Shown here: positions 25,323 to 35,336 of the stretch, in pieces
How the letters are laid out: the number at the start of each line of letters is the position of its first letter
How positions within the stretch are numbered: position 1 is the first letter of the stretch
NCBI RefSeq assembly: GCF_002157585.1
Contig: NZ_BDGB01000072.1
Location: 1-64,000, forward strand
Length of the DNA: 64,000 bases
Reading direction: 5' to 3'
Source: Lentilactobacillus parakefiri
GTDB lineage: Bacteria > Bacillota > Bacilli > Lactobacillales > Lactobacillaceae
The notes under the pieces: generated by a model
Database searches by the model: none
What the model saw: the letters and a program-made list of their open reading frames with translations, nothing else
Told to the model about the DNA's origin: nothing
Translations under genes and position numbers: made by a program

Positions 25323-26420
25323 ATGAAATCATCCCAATACATCGACCACAACGAACAGCTGGTTCAAACCCTGCCAACCTATATTAACGACTATTACCTC
25401 GATAAATCCACGGTGCCATTATCCCCCGCCACGTTATATCAGTATCTAAACGAATTTCACCGCTTCTTCACCTGGATGATCGATGCTTCAATTACCGACG
25501 TCAAACATGTCAAAGATATTCCACTCTCAGCTTTGGAAAACTTCAAAAAACAGGATATGGAGCTGTATAAGTCTTTCCTGCTGAACCGCGGTAAGCAGAC
25601 CGCCGCTCATCCGCAAGCACCTATTTCTCATCGAACGGTCAACCGCTCACTGAACGCGTTGTCGGCCTTGTTCAGGTACCTATCTGAAGAGACCGAAACT
25701 GCGGATGGTGAACCCTATTTTTACCGAAATGTGATGAAGAAAATTGCGCTGGTTCCCGACACTGAAACCTACCAAACCCGCGCCAGCAACATCAAAGATC
25801 AGTTGATGTTGGGCGATGCTGACGTAAAATACGTTGAATTCATCCAGAATACTTACCCCAAGAAACTGACAAATAAACGAACGCTATCTTTATATCAGCG
25901 TGATCGTGAGCGTGACGTCGCAATCAATGCGCTGATGCTTGGGACCGGCATTCGGGTCTCTGAATTGACCAATGCAAATATGGCCGATTTGAATTTGCCT
26001 AAAGCCACAATTGTGGTCAGGAGAAAAGGCGGAAAATACGATTCCGTTCCCATTGCCAATTGGGTACTGCCACATCTGGCAGCTTACTTAAAAATCCGTA
26101 AGCAGCGGTATTTGGCAACCAAGACTACCCCTGCCCTCTTTTTAACGAAAGGGGCAAGCCAACCCCGGAGAATCTCAACCGCGACCGTTGAGTTGCTGGT
26201 GGCCAAATATTCTCAAGCTTTCAATCACGTTCGGATTACACCCCATAAGTTAAGGCATACCCTAGCTTCCAAGCTGTATCTGGAAACCAACAATGAACAC
26301 TTGGTCGCAACTCAGCTTGGCCAGAGCTCAACTTCTGCCGCCGGATTATACACGCATATCATTGACACCAAGCAACGCCAAGCACTCGATAAGCTGCATG
26401 GTGACAAGAAGCATCACTAA
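25323..26420 (+). CDS. xerS: Tyrosine recombinase XerS-like
   Basis: A 365-residue tyrosine recombinase resembling streptococcal/lactococcal XerS throughout, with long shared blocks (IPLSALENFKKQDME, GEPYFYRNVMKK, VRRKGGKYDSV, VRITPHKLRHTLASKLY). XerS acts alone on one dif site to resolve chromosome dimers. Catalytic residues are Arg211, Lys235, His308, Arg311 and Tyr343; the His/Trp position expected in LGHAS is Gln334 (LGQSS). AAGGAG precedes the start. The adjacent dif-like site and the absence of phage genes argue against a prophage integrase. A XerC is also encoded at 39 kb. Confidence 0.88.
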   Translation: MKSSQYIDHNEQLVQTLPTYINDYYLDKSTVPLSPATLYQYLNEFHRFFTWMIDASITDVKHVKDIPLSALENFKKQDMELYKSFLLNRGKQTAAHPQAPISHRTVNRSLNALSALFRYLSEETETADGEPYFYRNVMKKIALVPDTETYQTRASNIKDQLMLGDADVKYVEFIQNTYPKKLTNKRTLSLYQRDRERDVAINALMLGTGIRVSELTNANMADLNLPKATIVVRRKGGKYDSVPIANWVLPHLAAYLKIRKQRYLATKTTPALFLTKGASQPRRISTATVELLVAKYSQAFNHVRITPHKLRHTLASKLYLETNNEHLVATQLGQSSTSAAGLYTHIIDTKQRQALDKLHGDKKHH

Positions 26421-26477
26421 TCGGATTTAAGACTGAGGTAAAGATCCTTCATTGACTTTGCTCCTTTGAAAGACGGA

Positions 26478-27608
26478 TTAATCACCAACCGATTGAGTGG
26501 ATTTCGAAGCTTTTTGATATGCCAGCCATAATTTTGATTGAACTTTCGAAAATGTCATTTGATCAAATTTACTGGAATGAATCCATTTCCCAGGAAAATA
26601 GCTCACATCGATATTATCCGCTACTTGTGCTTCCAGCAACTTAATCTTCCATTTCTGATGGGTGAAGGTATGAGTGACTGTTGGGACATCCACTGCATGC
26701 AAATCGGCACTTAATTGGTATTCGGACTGCAGTCGCGCTTCGATTTTGCCAACCAACATTGATTCTGGCGTTGCCTTTTCATCAGTTAAATTCTCGCGGT
26801 CAAATAAAGGAAACATCCAAAAATTGGCTAAAATGCCATGACTAGGGCGTTTTTCAAATAAGTAACCTTGCTTGGAATGAATGATTAAACCGAAATAGTC
26901 GTGGGCAATCGGTCGTTTCTTTTTGGTTTTGACTGGGTAATGGTCTTCGATCCCATCCTGGTAAGACTGATTAAAATCCTTGACCGGCGATTGGCTGGTA
27001 TCGTAATTGGTCGCGGTCATGTAACTGGCGCCTAAATCCATAATGGCTTGATTAAAGTCACCCGGACGTGCTTTGGGGATGATTAAATTGATTATTCTTT
27101 CGAATACTTTGCGGGTCTGCGGTTTAGCAATATCATCATCAATCTCCAATAATCTGGAAAAGACGCGAAAGGCATTCCCATCCACTGCAGCGACTGGTTG
27201 GCCAAACGCAATACTGGCAATGGCGCCGGCTGTATAGGGACCAATGCCACTTAGTTCCTGAAGGGCTTCAGTAGTCGTTGGCCATCGACCTTGATAATCG
27301 AAAACAATTTGACGAGCCGCCTTTTGAAGGTTCCTGGCCCGCGAATAGTAGCCCAGTCCTTCCCAAGCTTTCATCAATTTGTCTTCAGTAGCTGTTGCGA
27401 GATCTTCCACCGTTGGAAACTGGTCCATAAACCGTAAATAATACGGAATGACAGTTTGCACCTGAGTTTGCTGCAGCATAATCTCGGAAACCCACACGTG
27501 GTAAGGATTGTGATCGCGCCGCCAGGGTAAGTCGCGCTTGTTTTGATCATACCAGTCAAGCAACGTTTCTTGGAATGCTTGACTTCGCTCATGCGACCAT
27601 TTAATCAT
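26478..27608 (-). CDS. mutY: Adenine DNA glycosylase MutY, without iron-sulfur cluster
   Basis: A 376-residue glycosylase that removes A opposite 8-oxoguanine. The helix-hairpin-helix domain is clear (EIMLQQTQVQTVIPYY near 37-52, LSGIGPYTAGAIASIAFGQ near 113 with AVDGNAFR after it). The C-terminal NUDIX-like 8-oxoG recognition domain covers about 225-360. The four cysteines that normally follow the MDLGA segment are absent: the sequence reads LGASYMTATNYD, then TSQSPV, with Met197 at the first cysteine. A GGAG site supports ATG 27608; the frame open to 27839 overlaps msrA. Confidence 0.94.
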   Translation of the reverse strand: MIKWSHERSQAFQETLLDWYDQNKRDLPWRRDHNPYHVWVSEIMLQQTQVQTVIPYYLRFMDQFPTVEDLATATEDKLMKAWEGLGYYSRARNLQKAARQIVFDYQGRWPTTTEALQELSGIGPYTAGAIASIAFGQPVAAVDGNAFRVFSRLLEIDDDIAKPQTRKVFERIINLIIPKARPGDFNQAIMDLGASYMTATNYDTSQSPVKDFNQSYQDGIEDHYPVKTKKKRPIAHDYFGLIIHSKQGYLFEKRPSHGILANFWMFPLFDRENLTDEKATPESMLVGKIEARLQSEYQLSADLHAVDVPTVTHTFTHQKWKIKLLEAQVADNIDVSYFPGKWIHSSKFDQMTFSKVQSKLWLAYQKASKSTQSVGD

Positions 27609-27635
27609 CTGACAATTCTCCTTACAATTTATTTC

Positions 27636-27679
27636 AAAAAAGGGCTGTTGGCAAAAATCGAGTTTTGTCACAGCCCCTT
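27636..27679 (-). terminator. Terminator of msrB-msrA
   Basis: Strong hairpin AAGGGGCTGTG / CAACAGCCCTT on the minus strand with six T (plus-strand A at 27636-27641). It separates msrA from mutY. Confidence 0.85.
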
Positions 27680-27702
27680 GATTGATCAGCGTTATCGTTG
27701 AT

Positions 27703-28227
27703 TCACTTATTTTTTTGCCAATTCTTTTTGATAAAGGTTTCCCGTCCGCCCATTTCTTCCATTTGATAGCGGAGCGGATTTTTCTTGTAGAACTCTTGAT
27801 GTTCTTCTTCTGCAGGATAAAATGGTTTGGCATCTTCAATTTGAGTCACAATTGGGCTGTCAAATTGTTCACTTTCGGCTAATGCTTTCTTTGAGGCCTC
27901 AGCGATTTTTCGTTGTTGCTTGTTCTTTACAAAAATGACTGGTCGATAGTTATCACCGCGATCTTGGAATTGCCCCATCGCATCGGTTGGGTCAGTTTGA
28001 TGCCAATAAATTTCCACTAACTGATCATACGAAATTACGTCAGGATCAAAGAAAATCTTGACAGCTTCTGTATGGCCGGTGGTATGGCTGGCAACCTGTT
28101 CATAAGTTGGATTGGCAACATGACCGCCGGTATATCCGGAAACGACCTTATTAATGCCGGGAATGGTGTCGAATGGTTTGACCATACACCAGAAACATCC
28201 ACCTGCAAAAATTGCTGTATCTTCCAT
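27703..28227 (-). CDS. msrA: Peptide methionine-(S)-sulfoxide reductase
   Basis: A 174-residue oxidative repair enzyme that reduces the S-form of methionine sulfoxide. The catalytic GGCFWC motif lies near residue 10, followed by a [15 protein letters not shown] segment and the EVYWHQ-like [17 protein letters not shown] six bases before ATG 28227 makes it the start over the GTG at 28236. It follows msrB after 20 bp in the same transcript. Confidence 0.96.
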   Translation of the reverse strand: MEDTAIFAGGCFWCMVKPFDTIPGINKVVSGYTGGHVANPTYEQVASHTTGHTEAVKIFFDPDVISYDQLVEIYWHQTDPTDAMGQFQDRGDNYRPVIFVKNKQQRKIAEASKKALAESEQFDSPIVTQIEDAKPFYPAEEEHQEFYKKNPLRYQMEEMGGRETFIKKNWQKNK

Positions 28228-28247
28228 GCATTGCACCTCATTTTTAT

Positions 28248-28676
28248 TTATTCAAATAATTGTTTGTATTTACTGTATCCCTTTGCGTCCAATTCGGCAA
28301 CCGGAATAAACTTTAAGGCAGCAGAATTGATGCAAAAACGGTGACCGCCGGCGTCCTTGGGCCCGTCTGGGAAGACATGGCCAAGATGGGACCCAGCCTG
28401 TTTGCTTTTGACTTCTTCACGAATCATGCCAAAGGAAGTATCTAAGTGATTGTCAATGTTGGCCAGATCAATTGGTTTAGTGAATGACGGCCAACCACAG
28501 CCAGCGTCGTATTTATCGGTTGAAGAAAACAGCGGTTCTCCGCTCACGACGTCAACGTAAATACCATCCTGGTAAAAGTCATCATACTGACCACTAAACG
28601 GCGCCTCAGTGGCTTTATTTTGGGTAACATCGTACTGCTCTTGGGTTAGTTTGTTTTTAAGTTCCTGCTTGTCCAT
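28248..28676 (-). CDS. msrB: Peptide methionine-(R)-sulfoxide reductase
   Basis: A 142-residue enzyme complementary to MsrA. It has [10 protein letters not shown] near residue 58 and the catalytic Cys in [11 protein letters not shown] near 115. The cysteine pairs that bind structural zinc in some family members are not seen. GGAGGG precedes the start. First gene of the msrB-msrA operon. Confidence 0.96.
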   Translation of the reverse strand: MDKQELKNKLTQEQYDVTQNKATEAPFSGQYDDFYQDGIYVDVVSGEPLFSSTDKYDAGCGWPSFTKPIDLANIDNHLDTSFGMIREEVKSKQAGSHLGHVFPDGPKDAGGHRFCINSAALKFIPVAELDAKGYSKYKQLFE

Positions 28677-28723
28677 ATTAACCCTCCATTTAAAATTAGG
28701 TTGTGTACAACTAAACTAAATTT

Positions 28724-28752
28724 ATTATAGCCGTCAACTGCCACAAAGTAAA
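28724..28752 (-). promoter_or_regulatory. Promoter of msrB-msrA
   Basis: On the minus strand TTTACT (28752-28747), 17-base spacer, perfect TATAAT (28729-28724). Confidence 0.7.
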
Positions 28753-28753
28753 C

Positions 28754-28794
28754 AAAAACGGCCAAACTAACCATTGAGATTAGCCAGACCGTTT
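28754..28794 (-). terminator. Terminator of ppaC
   Basis: Imperfect stem AAACGG..CTAA / TTAG..CCGTTT with five T on the minus strand, directly after ppaC. Confidence 0.7.
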
Positions 28795-28810
28795 AAAAAG
28801 ATCGGATGAA

Positions 28811-29737
28811 TTAACTTAATGCGTCTGTTAATGGTGGAACAACTTGCTTCTTCCGAGAAACAACTCCCGGTAATGACAGTGTGTCGTCAGCTAATTTGCT
28901 GTTAAAGGCTTTTTCAACTGCAGATGCTGGTTGACCCACTACAATCATCTTTGAATCACTATTCAAGACGTTGGTGATCAACACTAAGAACAGGTCGTAA
29001 CCTTTATCAGCTGCTTCAGCCTTCATGGCCTTCTCGATATCATTCTTACGTTTGTCAATTTCACTGAATTCAACAACGTTGATTTGGTCGATACGAACAC
29101 TCTTGTCTCCCATTGTAAATGACTTGGCGTCCGAATCAATCAACTCTTGGTCACTCTTGGCAGACACGTTAGTTCCAGCTTTAAGCATTTCAATCCCATA
29201 CTTTTCGTAGTCAATATTAGCAATTTCAGCTAAAGTCTTCACAGTAATTTTATCTTCTTCGGTTGTGGTTGGTGACTTCAATAACAACGTATCCGAGATG
29301 ATTGCCGAAAGCATTAAGCCGGCTAATTGTGCAGGAATTTCAACTTTATTTTCGTCGAACATCTTGACGATGATGGTGCTGCAGCAGCCAACTGGTTCAG
29401 CACGGTAATAAAGCGGCTGGTCAGTTTGAAAATTGGAAATTCGGTGGTGATCAACCACGTGAGTAATTGTTAAATCTTTGATGTCGCTGACACTTTGCTG
29501 GAATTCATTGTGGTCAACCAACATGACGGAATCAACTTCATTTTTTGCAGTTTTGATAATGCGTGGCGTTGGTTCGTCAAAATAATTCAAAACAAATGCA
29601 GTTTCTGAATTGGGTTCACCCAAAGCAACGGCTTCCGTATCATACCCTAATTTGTTCTGCAAATATGAATAGGCTTTTGCAGCGACAATCGCATCTGTAT
29701 CAGGACTTTGATGGCCAAAAACTAATTCTTTACTCAT
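28811..29737 (-). CDS. ppaC: Manganese-dependent inorganic pyrophosphatase
   Basis: A 308-residue family II pyrophosphatase of the DHH group; it splits pyrophosphate and so pulls biosynthetic reactions forward. Metal ligands lie in [11 protein letters not shown] near 7-17, VDHNE near 74 and THVVDHHRI near 90-98. The C-terminal SRKKQ substrate-binding motif is at about 295. AAGGAG precedes the start. Confidence 0.97.
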   Translation of the reverse strand: MSKELVFGHQSPDTDAIVAAKAYSYLQNKLGYDTEAVALGEPNSETAFVLNYFDEPTPRIIKTAKNEVDSVMLVDHNEFQQSVSDIKDLTITHVVDHHRISNFQTDQPLYYRAEPVGCCSTIIVKMFDENKVEIPAQLAGLMLSAIISDTLLLKSPTTTEEDKITVKTLAEIANIDYEKYGIEMLKAGTNVSAKSDQELIDSDAKSFTMGDKSVRIDQINVVEFSEIDKRKNDIEKAMKAEAADKGYDLFLVLITNVLNSDSKMIVVGQPASAVEKAFNSKLADDTLSLPGVVSRKKQVVPPLTDALS

Positions 29738-29764
29738 TTACATAATCTCCTTTGATAATTAAAT

Positions 29765-30724
29765 TTATTTCCCTAAACGGGCTAAATAATCTTCTTTAGC
29801 AAGGAACTCATCGAACTTCTGCAAGAAACGTTCAATTCGTGGAATTTCATTTTTCCGGTTGCGGTAGACAAAGTTTAGGTCAAATTTGACTTTAGGATCC
29901 AGTTCAGTGACCCAAATATCGTCGTCAGTCAACTTCTTGAGATCGATATTGAGCATGTATGACTTTGGTAATGCCGTATTCGTGTGAGAATTAATGGCAA
30001 ACTTTAAAATTTGCTCAGGCATCGTATATCTGGCAGCCACTTTTGGCCAGTCAACCATCTGGTTCGTAAAGGATTCTCGCAAAGTTTGATTGAGATAATA
30101 GTCTTGGGGATACATCACCCATGGCCTATCGTTCACATCTTTCAAGCGGACTCGTTTGCGTTTAGCGAGGCTTTTGTTGTGATGGATAAACAGTAAGTCA
30201 TCCGAAATAATCTTCTTGGAACTGTAGGGCTTCCAATTCTTAATCGATTCGTCAGGCAGGTACATGATTGCCAAGTCGATTCGGTTGTTCTCCAAACTTT
30301 CCCAAATTTCTTTTCTGGTCAGCATATGGAAATTGACTTCCAAGTCCGGATTTTCCTGGTAAAGTGCCAAAGCAAAATCTTCAAAGACTTTGGTCTCGAC
30401 GGAAGCCAAGATCCCCAGATTAATTTGACCAGTTGTTGAGCTGGTTGCTTGTTGAATCTGGTCGTTAGCATCATTTAACAGGTCGTATATTTGCCGAGTG
30501 GTTTTCAACATGATCACACCTGCATCGGTGAGCCTTAATTTCTTGCCAACCGAGTAAAATAATTCAGTGCCCATGGTTTTTTCAAGCTTCTTAATTTGCT
30601 GAGTCAACGCTGGCTGGGTAATCCCCAAGATCTGAGCAGCCTGGGTGTAATTCATTGTTTCTGACAACTGGAGAAAATACGATAAAGTCTTAGATGCAAA
30701 AATATTTTCCTGAGTGGTTTTCAT
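29765..30724 (-). CDS. LysR-family transcriptional regulator
   Basis: A 319-residue regulator. The N-terminal winged helix is MNYTQAAQILGITQPALTQQ region (about 24-43); a linker helix and a periplasmic-binding-like effector domain (about 95-300) follow. A GGAG site precedes the start. It lies between ppaC and parC in the same direction but is transcribed from its own upstream region. The effector is unknown. Confidence 0.9.
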   Translation of the reverse strand: MKTTQENIFASKTLSYFLQLSETMNYTQAAQILGITQPALTQQIKKLEKTMGTELFYSVGKKLRLTDAGVIMLKTTRQIYDLLNDANDQIQQATSSTTGQINLGILASVETKVFEDFALALYQENPDLEVNFHMLTRKEIWESLENNRIDLAIMYLPDESIKNWKPYSSKKIISDDLLFIHHNKSLAKRKRVRLKDVNDRPWVMYPQDYYLNQTLRESFTNQMVDWPKVAARYTMPEQILKFAINSHTNTALPKSYMLNIDLKKLTDDDIWVTELDPKVKFDLNFVYRNRKNEIPRIERFLQKFDEFLAKEDYLARLGK

Positions 30725-30793
30725 TCAGACTCTCCTTATCGGTCCATACGACCATTAAATAATTAACAGGATACTGCTATTATGATAATTCTT

Positions 30794-30807
30794 ATTGTTA
30801 ATACAAT
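30794..30807. promoter_or_regulatory. Possible LysR box
   Basis: ATTGT-TAAT-ACAAT, a dyad with the T-N11-A pattern typical of LysR binding sites, about 70 bp before the lysR start. Function inferred only from pattern and position. Confidence 0.35.
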
Positions 30808-30826
30808 CAATTAATATGGTAAAAAT

Positions 30827-33265
30827 TTAATCAATTGATAAGTCGACAAACTTAGGCCTAATTGAAGTCGGTGTTCCTTCACTGTCAACGTCAATCACGA
30901 ACGAGCCGTTGGAATAGCGGCCACCAAGGGAATAGTCAGCAGAGACAATATCGTGAACCCGACGATGGTCTGTTCTAACTTCAAGTGCCTGATCGTCAGT
31001 TTGAATTCGGCAAAAGTCCACGATTCGATGGGGATTGTTCTTGAGTTCCCGCAAAATCATGACACCCTTTCGAGCCCGTGAAGTTGCAGGAATTTCTTTA
31101 ACAGCCAACTTCTTGAAAGCCCCTCGTTGCGTCACAATCGCTAAAGTATCATCTTCGTTAACCAGCTGCAGGTTGGTGACTTTATCGACACCTCGCAGCC
31201 CCATTGATTTGACTCCGGTGGTTCTGGCGCCGTTAACCGGCACCTCTTCAATTCCGTAACGTAGTGCTAAACCATTGTTGGAAATCAGCAGTAGTTGTCC
31301 AGCAGTCTCTGGTGTTTTCAGATAATGAATGGAAACGACTCGTTCATCGGTATTTTTGAGCTTCTCATAAGTATAAGCATGCTTCTTATAGGTCCGACCG
31401 GGTTTCATATCTTCAAAAGCAGTTTGCTTGATGTGACCTTGGTCAGTCGCAATGAGGAATCTCCCGGGTTGTTTGAGCGAGTCAAAGGCATAGGTTCCAA
31501 TAATTTCCTCGTCAGCATCCAAGCCGATGGTTTGAGAAATATGTTCCCCGGTATCCTTCCACTTCACATCTGCCAATTCAAAGATTGGCCGATAAATTAG
31601 ATTGCCCTTGTTGGTGAACATAAACAGATGATCACGGGCGTTTAATTGGGACATAAAAATTGGATAATCTTCATCCTTTAACCCGGTATCTGTCGTTGAG
31701 GCTTTATATGATCGAATGCTGCTGCGCTTGATGTAGCCGTCGTGACTGACCATGACCACAACATCTTCGTCTGGAATCAAGACATCGGTGTTAATCTTGA
31801 TGTTTGAGACCTCGGCTTGGACCTCAGTCCGACGAGCACTCCGATAAGTTTTGGCCAAGGCTCGTAATTCGTTCGCCAAAACGCGATTGAGCTCTTTTGG
31901 GCTATCTAAAATTTTGTTGTCTTTAGTAATCTCGTCTGCAAGGTGTTGATGCTCATTTTCCAGTTCAGTCACGTCAGTATTGGTCAAACGGTATAGCTGC
32001 AAGGCAACGATAGCATCCGCCTGCTTTTTTGAAAAGTCGTAGGTTTTAACCAAATTATCGCGGGCATCTTTACGATTTTTGCTTGCCCGAATGGTTTTAA
32101 TGACTTGGTCTAAAATTGATAAGGCGTGAATCAGTCCTTCAACAATGTGCTGACGATCTTGGGCCTTCTTTAAGTTGTACTTGGTCCGCTTTTCAATCAC
32201 TTCCTGCTGGAATTCCAGGTATGCCACCAGAATCTTTTTCAGCGACAGGCGTTCCGGCCGCATATGGGAAATGGCCACCATGTTGAAGTTATAAGAGACT
32301 TGCAGGTCAGTGTTTTTAAACAGATAATTTAAGATTCCTTTTGAGTCAACGTCGCGTTTTAATTCAACGACAATACTCAAACCGTTTCGATCACTTTGAT
32401 CACGAACTTCTGAAATTCCGTCAATCTTCTTATTTAAGCGGATTTCATCGATCCGTTTGACTAATTGGGCTTTATTGACCTCGTATGGAATCTCTGTGAT
32501 GACAATTTGTGATTTGTTGCCTTTCAGAGGTTCAATTGATGTCTTCGAGCGGACAATAATCTTGCCGTGACCGGTCTCGTAGGCTTTTTTAATACCATCA
32601 ATTCCTTGGACAATCGCTCCGGTTGGAAAATCAGGGCCTTTGACAAATTGCATCAAATCGTCCAGGGTTGCGTCAGGATGCTTCTGCAGATAGAGAATCG
32701 CATCAATGACTTCTCCCAAGTTGTGCGGTGGAATATCGGTGGCATAGCCTGCTGAAATCCCAGTAGAACCGTTCACTAAAAGATTGGGGAATCGGGATGG
32801 CAAGACAGTTGGTTCATACTCAGTGTCATCAAAGTTGAGCACCCAGTCGACCGTATCTTTTTCAATATCCCGAAGCATCTCACTGGCAATTTTGCTCAAA
32901 CGGGCTTCGGTATACCGCATTGCTGCCGGCGGATCACCATCCATCGACCCATTATTACCGTGCATTTCGATGAGTGGCTCTCGAACCTTCCAATCCTGAC
33001 TCATCCGGTTTAAGGCTTCATAAATTGAGCTGTCGCCGTGGGGATGAAAATTACCCATAACATTTCCAACGGATTTTGCCGATTTTCGAAACGGCTTGTC
33101 ATAGGTATTGCCATCTTTATTCATCGCATACAGAATTCGTCTTTGAACGGGTTTTAACCCATCACGAATGTCTGGCAATGCCCGTTCTTGAATTATTGAT
33201 TTTGAATATCTGCTAAAACGTTCACCCATGACATCTTCGAGGGTCAAACTTTCAATTTTACTCAT
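30827..33265 (-). CDS. parC: Topoisomerase IV subunit A
   Basis: An 812-residue DNA topoisomerase subunit that decatenates daughter chromosomes. The N-terminal breakage-reunion domain has RDGLKPVQRRIL near 34, the quinolone-resistance region HPHGDSSIYEALNRM near 76-90 with wild-type Ser and Glu, and the active Tyr in AAMRYTEARL near 118. The C-terminal half is a beta-pinwheel. The ribosome binding site GGGGGCG is less perfect than most here. It follows parE after 15 bp. Confidence 0.96.
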   Translation of the reverse strand: MSKIESLTLEDVMGERFSRYSKSIIQERALPDIRDGLKPVQRRILYAMNKDGNTYDKPFRKSAKSVGNVMGNFHPHGDSSIYEALNRMSQDWKVREPLIEMHGNNGSMDGDPPAAMRYTEARLSKIASEMLRDIEKDTVDWVLNFDDTEYEPTVLPSRFPNLLVNGSTGISAGYATDIPPHNLGEVIDAILYLQKHPDATLDDLMQFVKGPDFPTGAIVQGIDGIKKAYETGHGKIIVRSKTSIEPLKGNKSQIVITEIPYEVNKAQLVKRIDEIRLNKKIDGISEVRDQSDRNGLSIVVELKRDVDSKGILNYLFKNTDLQVSYNFNMVAISHMRPERLSLKKILVAYLEFQQEVIEKRTKYNLKKAQDRQHIVEGLIHALSILDQVIKTIRASKNRKDARDNLVKTYDFSKKQADAIVALQLYRLTNTDVTELENEHQHLADEITKDNKILDSPKELNRVLANELRALAKTYRSARRTEVQAEVSNIKINTDVLIPDEDVVVMVSHDGYIKRSSIRSYKASTTDTGLKDEDYPIFMSQLNARDHLFMFTNKGNLIYRPIFELADVKWKDTGEHISQTIGLDADEEIIGTYAFDSLKQPGRFLIATDQGHIKQTAFEDMKPGRTYKKHAYTYEKLKNTDERVVSIHYLKTPETAGQLLLISNNGLALRYGIEEVPVNGARTTGVKSMGLRGVDKVTNLQLVNEDDTLAIVTQRGAFKKLAVKEIPATSRARKGVMILRELKNNPHRIVDFCRIQTDDQALEVRTDHRRVHDIVSADYSLGGRYSNGSFVIDVDSEGTPTSIRPKFVDLSID

Positions 33266-33280
33266 TTTTAGTCGCGCCCC

Positions 33281-35236
33281 CTAATCATTTGTATTATCCA
33301 ATATGCTGCCATCTTCTTCTAAGTTAAACTTAACGTTATGTTCGATCCACTTTCTTCGGGGTTCAACTTTATCCCCCATTAAAGTAGTGACTCGTTTCTC
33401 AGCAAGTGCGGCATCGTCGATTCTAACCCGAATCAAGGTTCTGGTATCGGGATTCATTGTCGTTTCCCACAGTTGATCGGCGTTCATCTCACCCAAACCT
33501 TTGAAACGCTGAAGGCTGTATCCCTTGCCAAAATCTTTCGAAACCTTGTTTAATTCTTCATTGGTCCAAGCATATTGGACTTTCAGCTTCTTGCCGGCAC
33601 CTTTTTGCAGCTTGTAAAGCGGTGGTAAGGCAATAAAGACCCGGCCATTATCAATCATTGGCCGCATATATTTGTAGAAGAATGTCAGTAGTAAAATCTG
33701 GATGTGTGCACCATCGTCATCAGCATCGGTCATAATAATAATCTTATCGTAGTTGGCATCATCAATATTAAAATCAGCACCAACCCCGGCACCAATTGTA
33801 TAGATCATGGTATTGATTTCTTCGTTTTTCATAATTTCTGGTAATTTAGCCCGTTCAGTGTTCAAAACCTTCCCACGAAGGGGCAAAATTGCCTGATAAC
33901 GACGGTCTCTACCTTGCTTGGCGGAACCACCGGCAGAATCCCCTTCAACTAGGAACAGCTCATTTCTGCTGTAATCTTTTGATTGAGCGGGAGTCAACTT
34001 CCCTGACAACAGGCGTTCCTGCTTCTTATGCCGTTTGCCGGTTCGGGTTTCATCCCTGGCTTTTCTGGCTGCCTGTCGAGCTTGTCTGGCACGCAATCCT
34101 TTATGAACCAAAGTTTGGGCGAATTCACCGTTTTCCATCAAGTAATAGCCTAATTTTTCGCTGACAACGCTATCAACGATTGAGCGGGCTTCAGGGGTGC
34201 CTAATTTTTCCTTGGTTTGGCCTTCAAATTGGAGAATCTCTTCGGGAATTCGCAATGATAAGACAACGGATAATCCCTCGCGGACGTCGCTGCCTTCAAG
34301 GTTCTTATCTTTTTCTTTGAGCATGCCCACTTTTCTGGCATAGTCGTTAAAGGCTTTTGTCCAGGCATTTCTCAGGCCAGCCTCGTGAGTCCCGCCATCC
34401 TTCGTTCGAACGTTGTTGACAAAGGACAGCATGGTTTCAGAATAGCCATCATTATATTGAGCAGCGACTTCGACTTCCACGCCGTCTCTTTTGCCATCAA
34501 AATACATGACGTCGCCCAAAGTGTGCTTATCTTCATTCAAATACTGAACGAATTCCTTGATACCTTCTTCATAGTGAAAAACGTCTTCCTGCTCTTGATC
34601 AGTTCGTTCATCGGTCAGGGTAATTTTAGTTCCCTTAAGCAAAAACGCCGATTCCCGCAATCGCTCGGAAAGAACTGAGAAGTTGTAAACCGTACTGGTA
34701 AAAATGGTTGGATCCGGTTTGAAGGTCACCGTCGTCCCACTATGGGCGCGGGTTTTACCCAACTTTTTCAGTGTACCCACCGGATGGCCGCCGTTTTTGA
34801 AATCTTCTTCATAGCGGTAACCGTCACGGACGATGACAACTTTCAGCCAAGTGGACAACGCGTTAACCACACTAGCGCCAACCCCGTGAAGGCCACCAGA
34901 GGTTTTGTAGCCGCCCTGGCCAAATTTACCACCGGCATGGAGCATCGTTAAAATGACTTCGGGGGTTGGCTTTCCTGAAGCGTGCATTCCCACCGGCATC
35001 CCCCGTCCGTGGTCAACCACCGTGATGCTATTATCTTTATGAATTGAAACGTCGATTTCGTCTCCGTAACCGGCCAACACTTCATCGACCGCGTTATCAA
35101 CAATTTCGTAGACCAAATGGTGCAGGCCACGTGAATCTGTGGAACCGATGTACATTCCCGGACGCTTTCTAACCGCGTCGAGTCCCTCAAGAATTTGAAT
35201 CGAGGAATCATCATATTTTTGCTTTTGCTTTGCCAT
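33281..35236 (-). CDS. parE: Topoisomerase IV subunit B
   Basis: A 651-residue ATPase subunit. The GHKL ATP site shows EIVDNAVDEVLAGYGDEI near 44-61, DHGRGMPVG near 74 and GGLHGVGASVVNAL near 113. The TOPRIM motifs are LVEGDSAGGSAKQGRDR near 427 and IIMTDADDDGAHI near 498. AAGGAG precedes the start. It heads the parE-parC operon. Confidence 0.96.
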   Translation of the reverse strand: MAKQKQKYDDSSIQILEGLDAVRKRPGMYIGSTDSRGLHHLVYEIVDNAVDEVLAGYGDEIDVSIHKDNSITVVDHGRGMPVGMHASGKPTPEVILTMLHAGGKFGQGGYKTSGGLHGVGASVVNALSTWLKVVIVRDGYRYEEDFKNGGHPVGTLKKLGKTRAHSGTTVTFKPDPTIFTSTVYNFSVLSERLRESAFLLKGTKITLTDERTDQEQEDVFHYEEGIKEFVQYLNEDKHTLGDVMYFDGKRDGVEVEVAAQYNDGYSETMLSFVNNVRTKDGGTHEAGLRNAWTKAFNDYARKVGMLKEKDKNLEGSDVREGLSVVLSLRIPEEILQFEGQTKEKLGTPEARSIVDSVVSEKLGYYLMENGEFAQTLVHKGLRARQARQAARKARDETRTGKRHKKQERLLSGKLTPAQSKDYSRNELFLVEGDSAGGSAKQGRDRRYQAILPLRGKVLNTERAKLPEIMKNEEINTMIYTIGAGVGADFNIDDANYDKIIIMTDADDDGAHIQILLLTFFYKYMRPMIDNGRVFIALPPLYKLQKGAGKKLKVQYAWTNEELNKVSKDFGKGYSLQRFKGLGEMNADQLWETTMNPDTRTLIRVRIDDAALAEKRVTTLMGDKVEPRRKWIEHNVKFNLEEDGSILDNTND

Positions 35237-35307
35237 TCGTTATGACTCCTTTTTTTGCAATCTACTTCATAATAACCTAAATTTACGCTGATGGAAACGA
35301 AATTTTA

Positions 35308-35336
35308 TTGGCTGAACCTAAATTACATGCTAAAAT
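35308..35336 (+). promoter_or_regulatory. Promoter of plsY
   Basis: TTGGCT (35308-35313), 17-base spacer, extended -10 TGC-TAAAAT (35328-35336). Confidence 0.7.

Noticed and set aside
25323-26420. Prophage or integrative element integrase
   Set aside because: The protein matches XerS along its length, no phage or conjugation genes and no tRNA are nearby, and the adjacent palindrome has the layout of dif, not of an att core.
27609-27839. N-terminal extension of MutY
   Set aside because: The extra codons overlap msrA and a terminator; the GGAG site points to ATG 27608.
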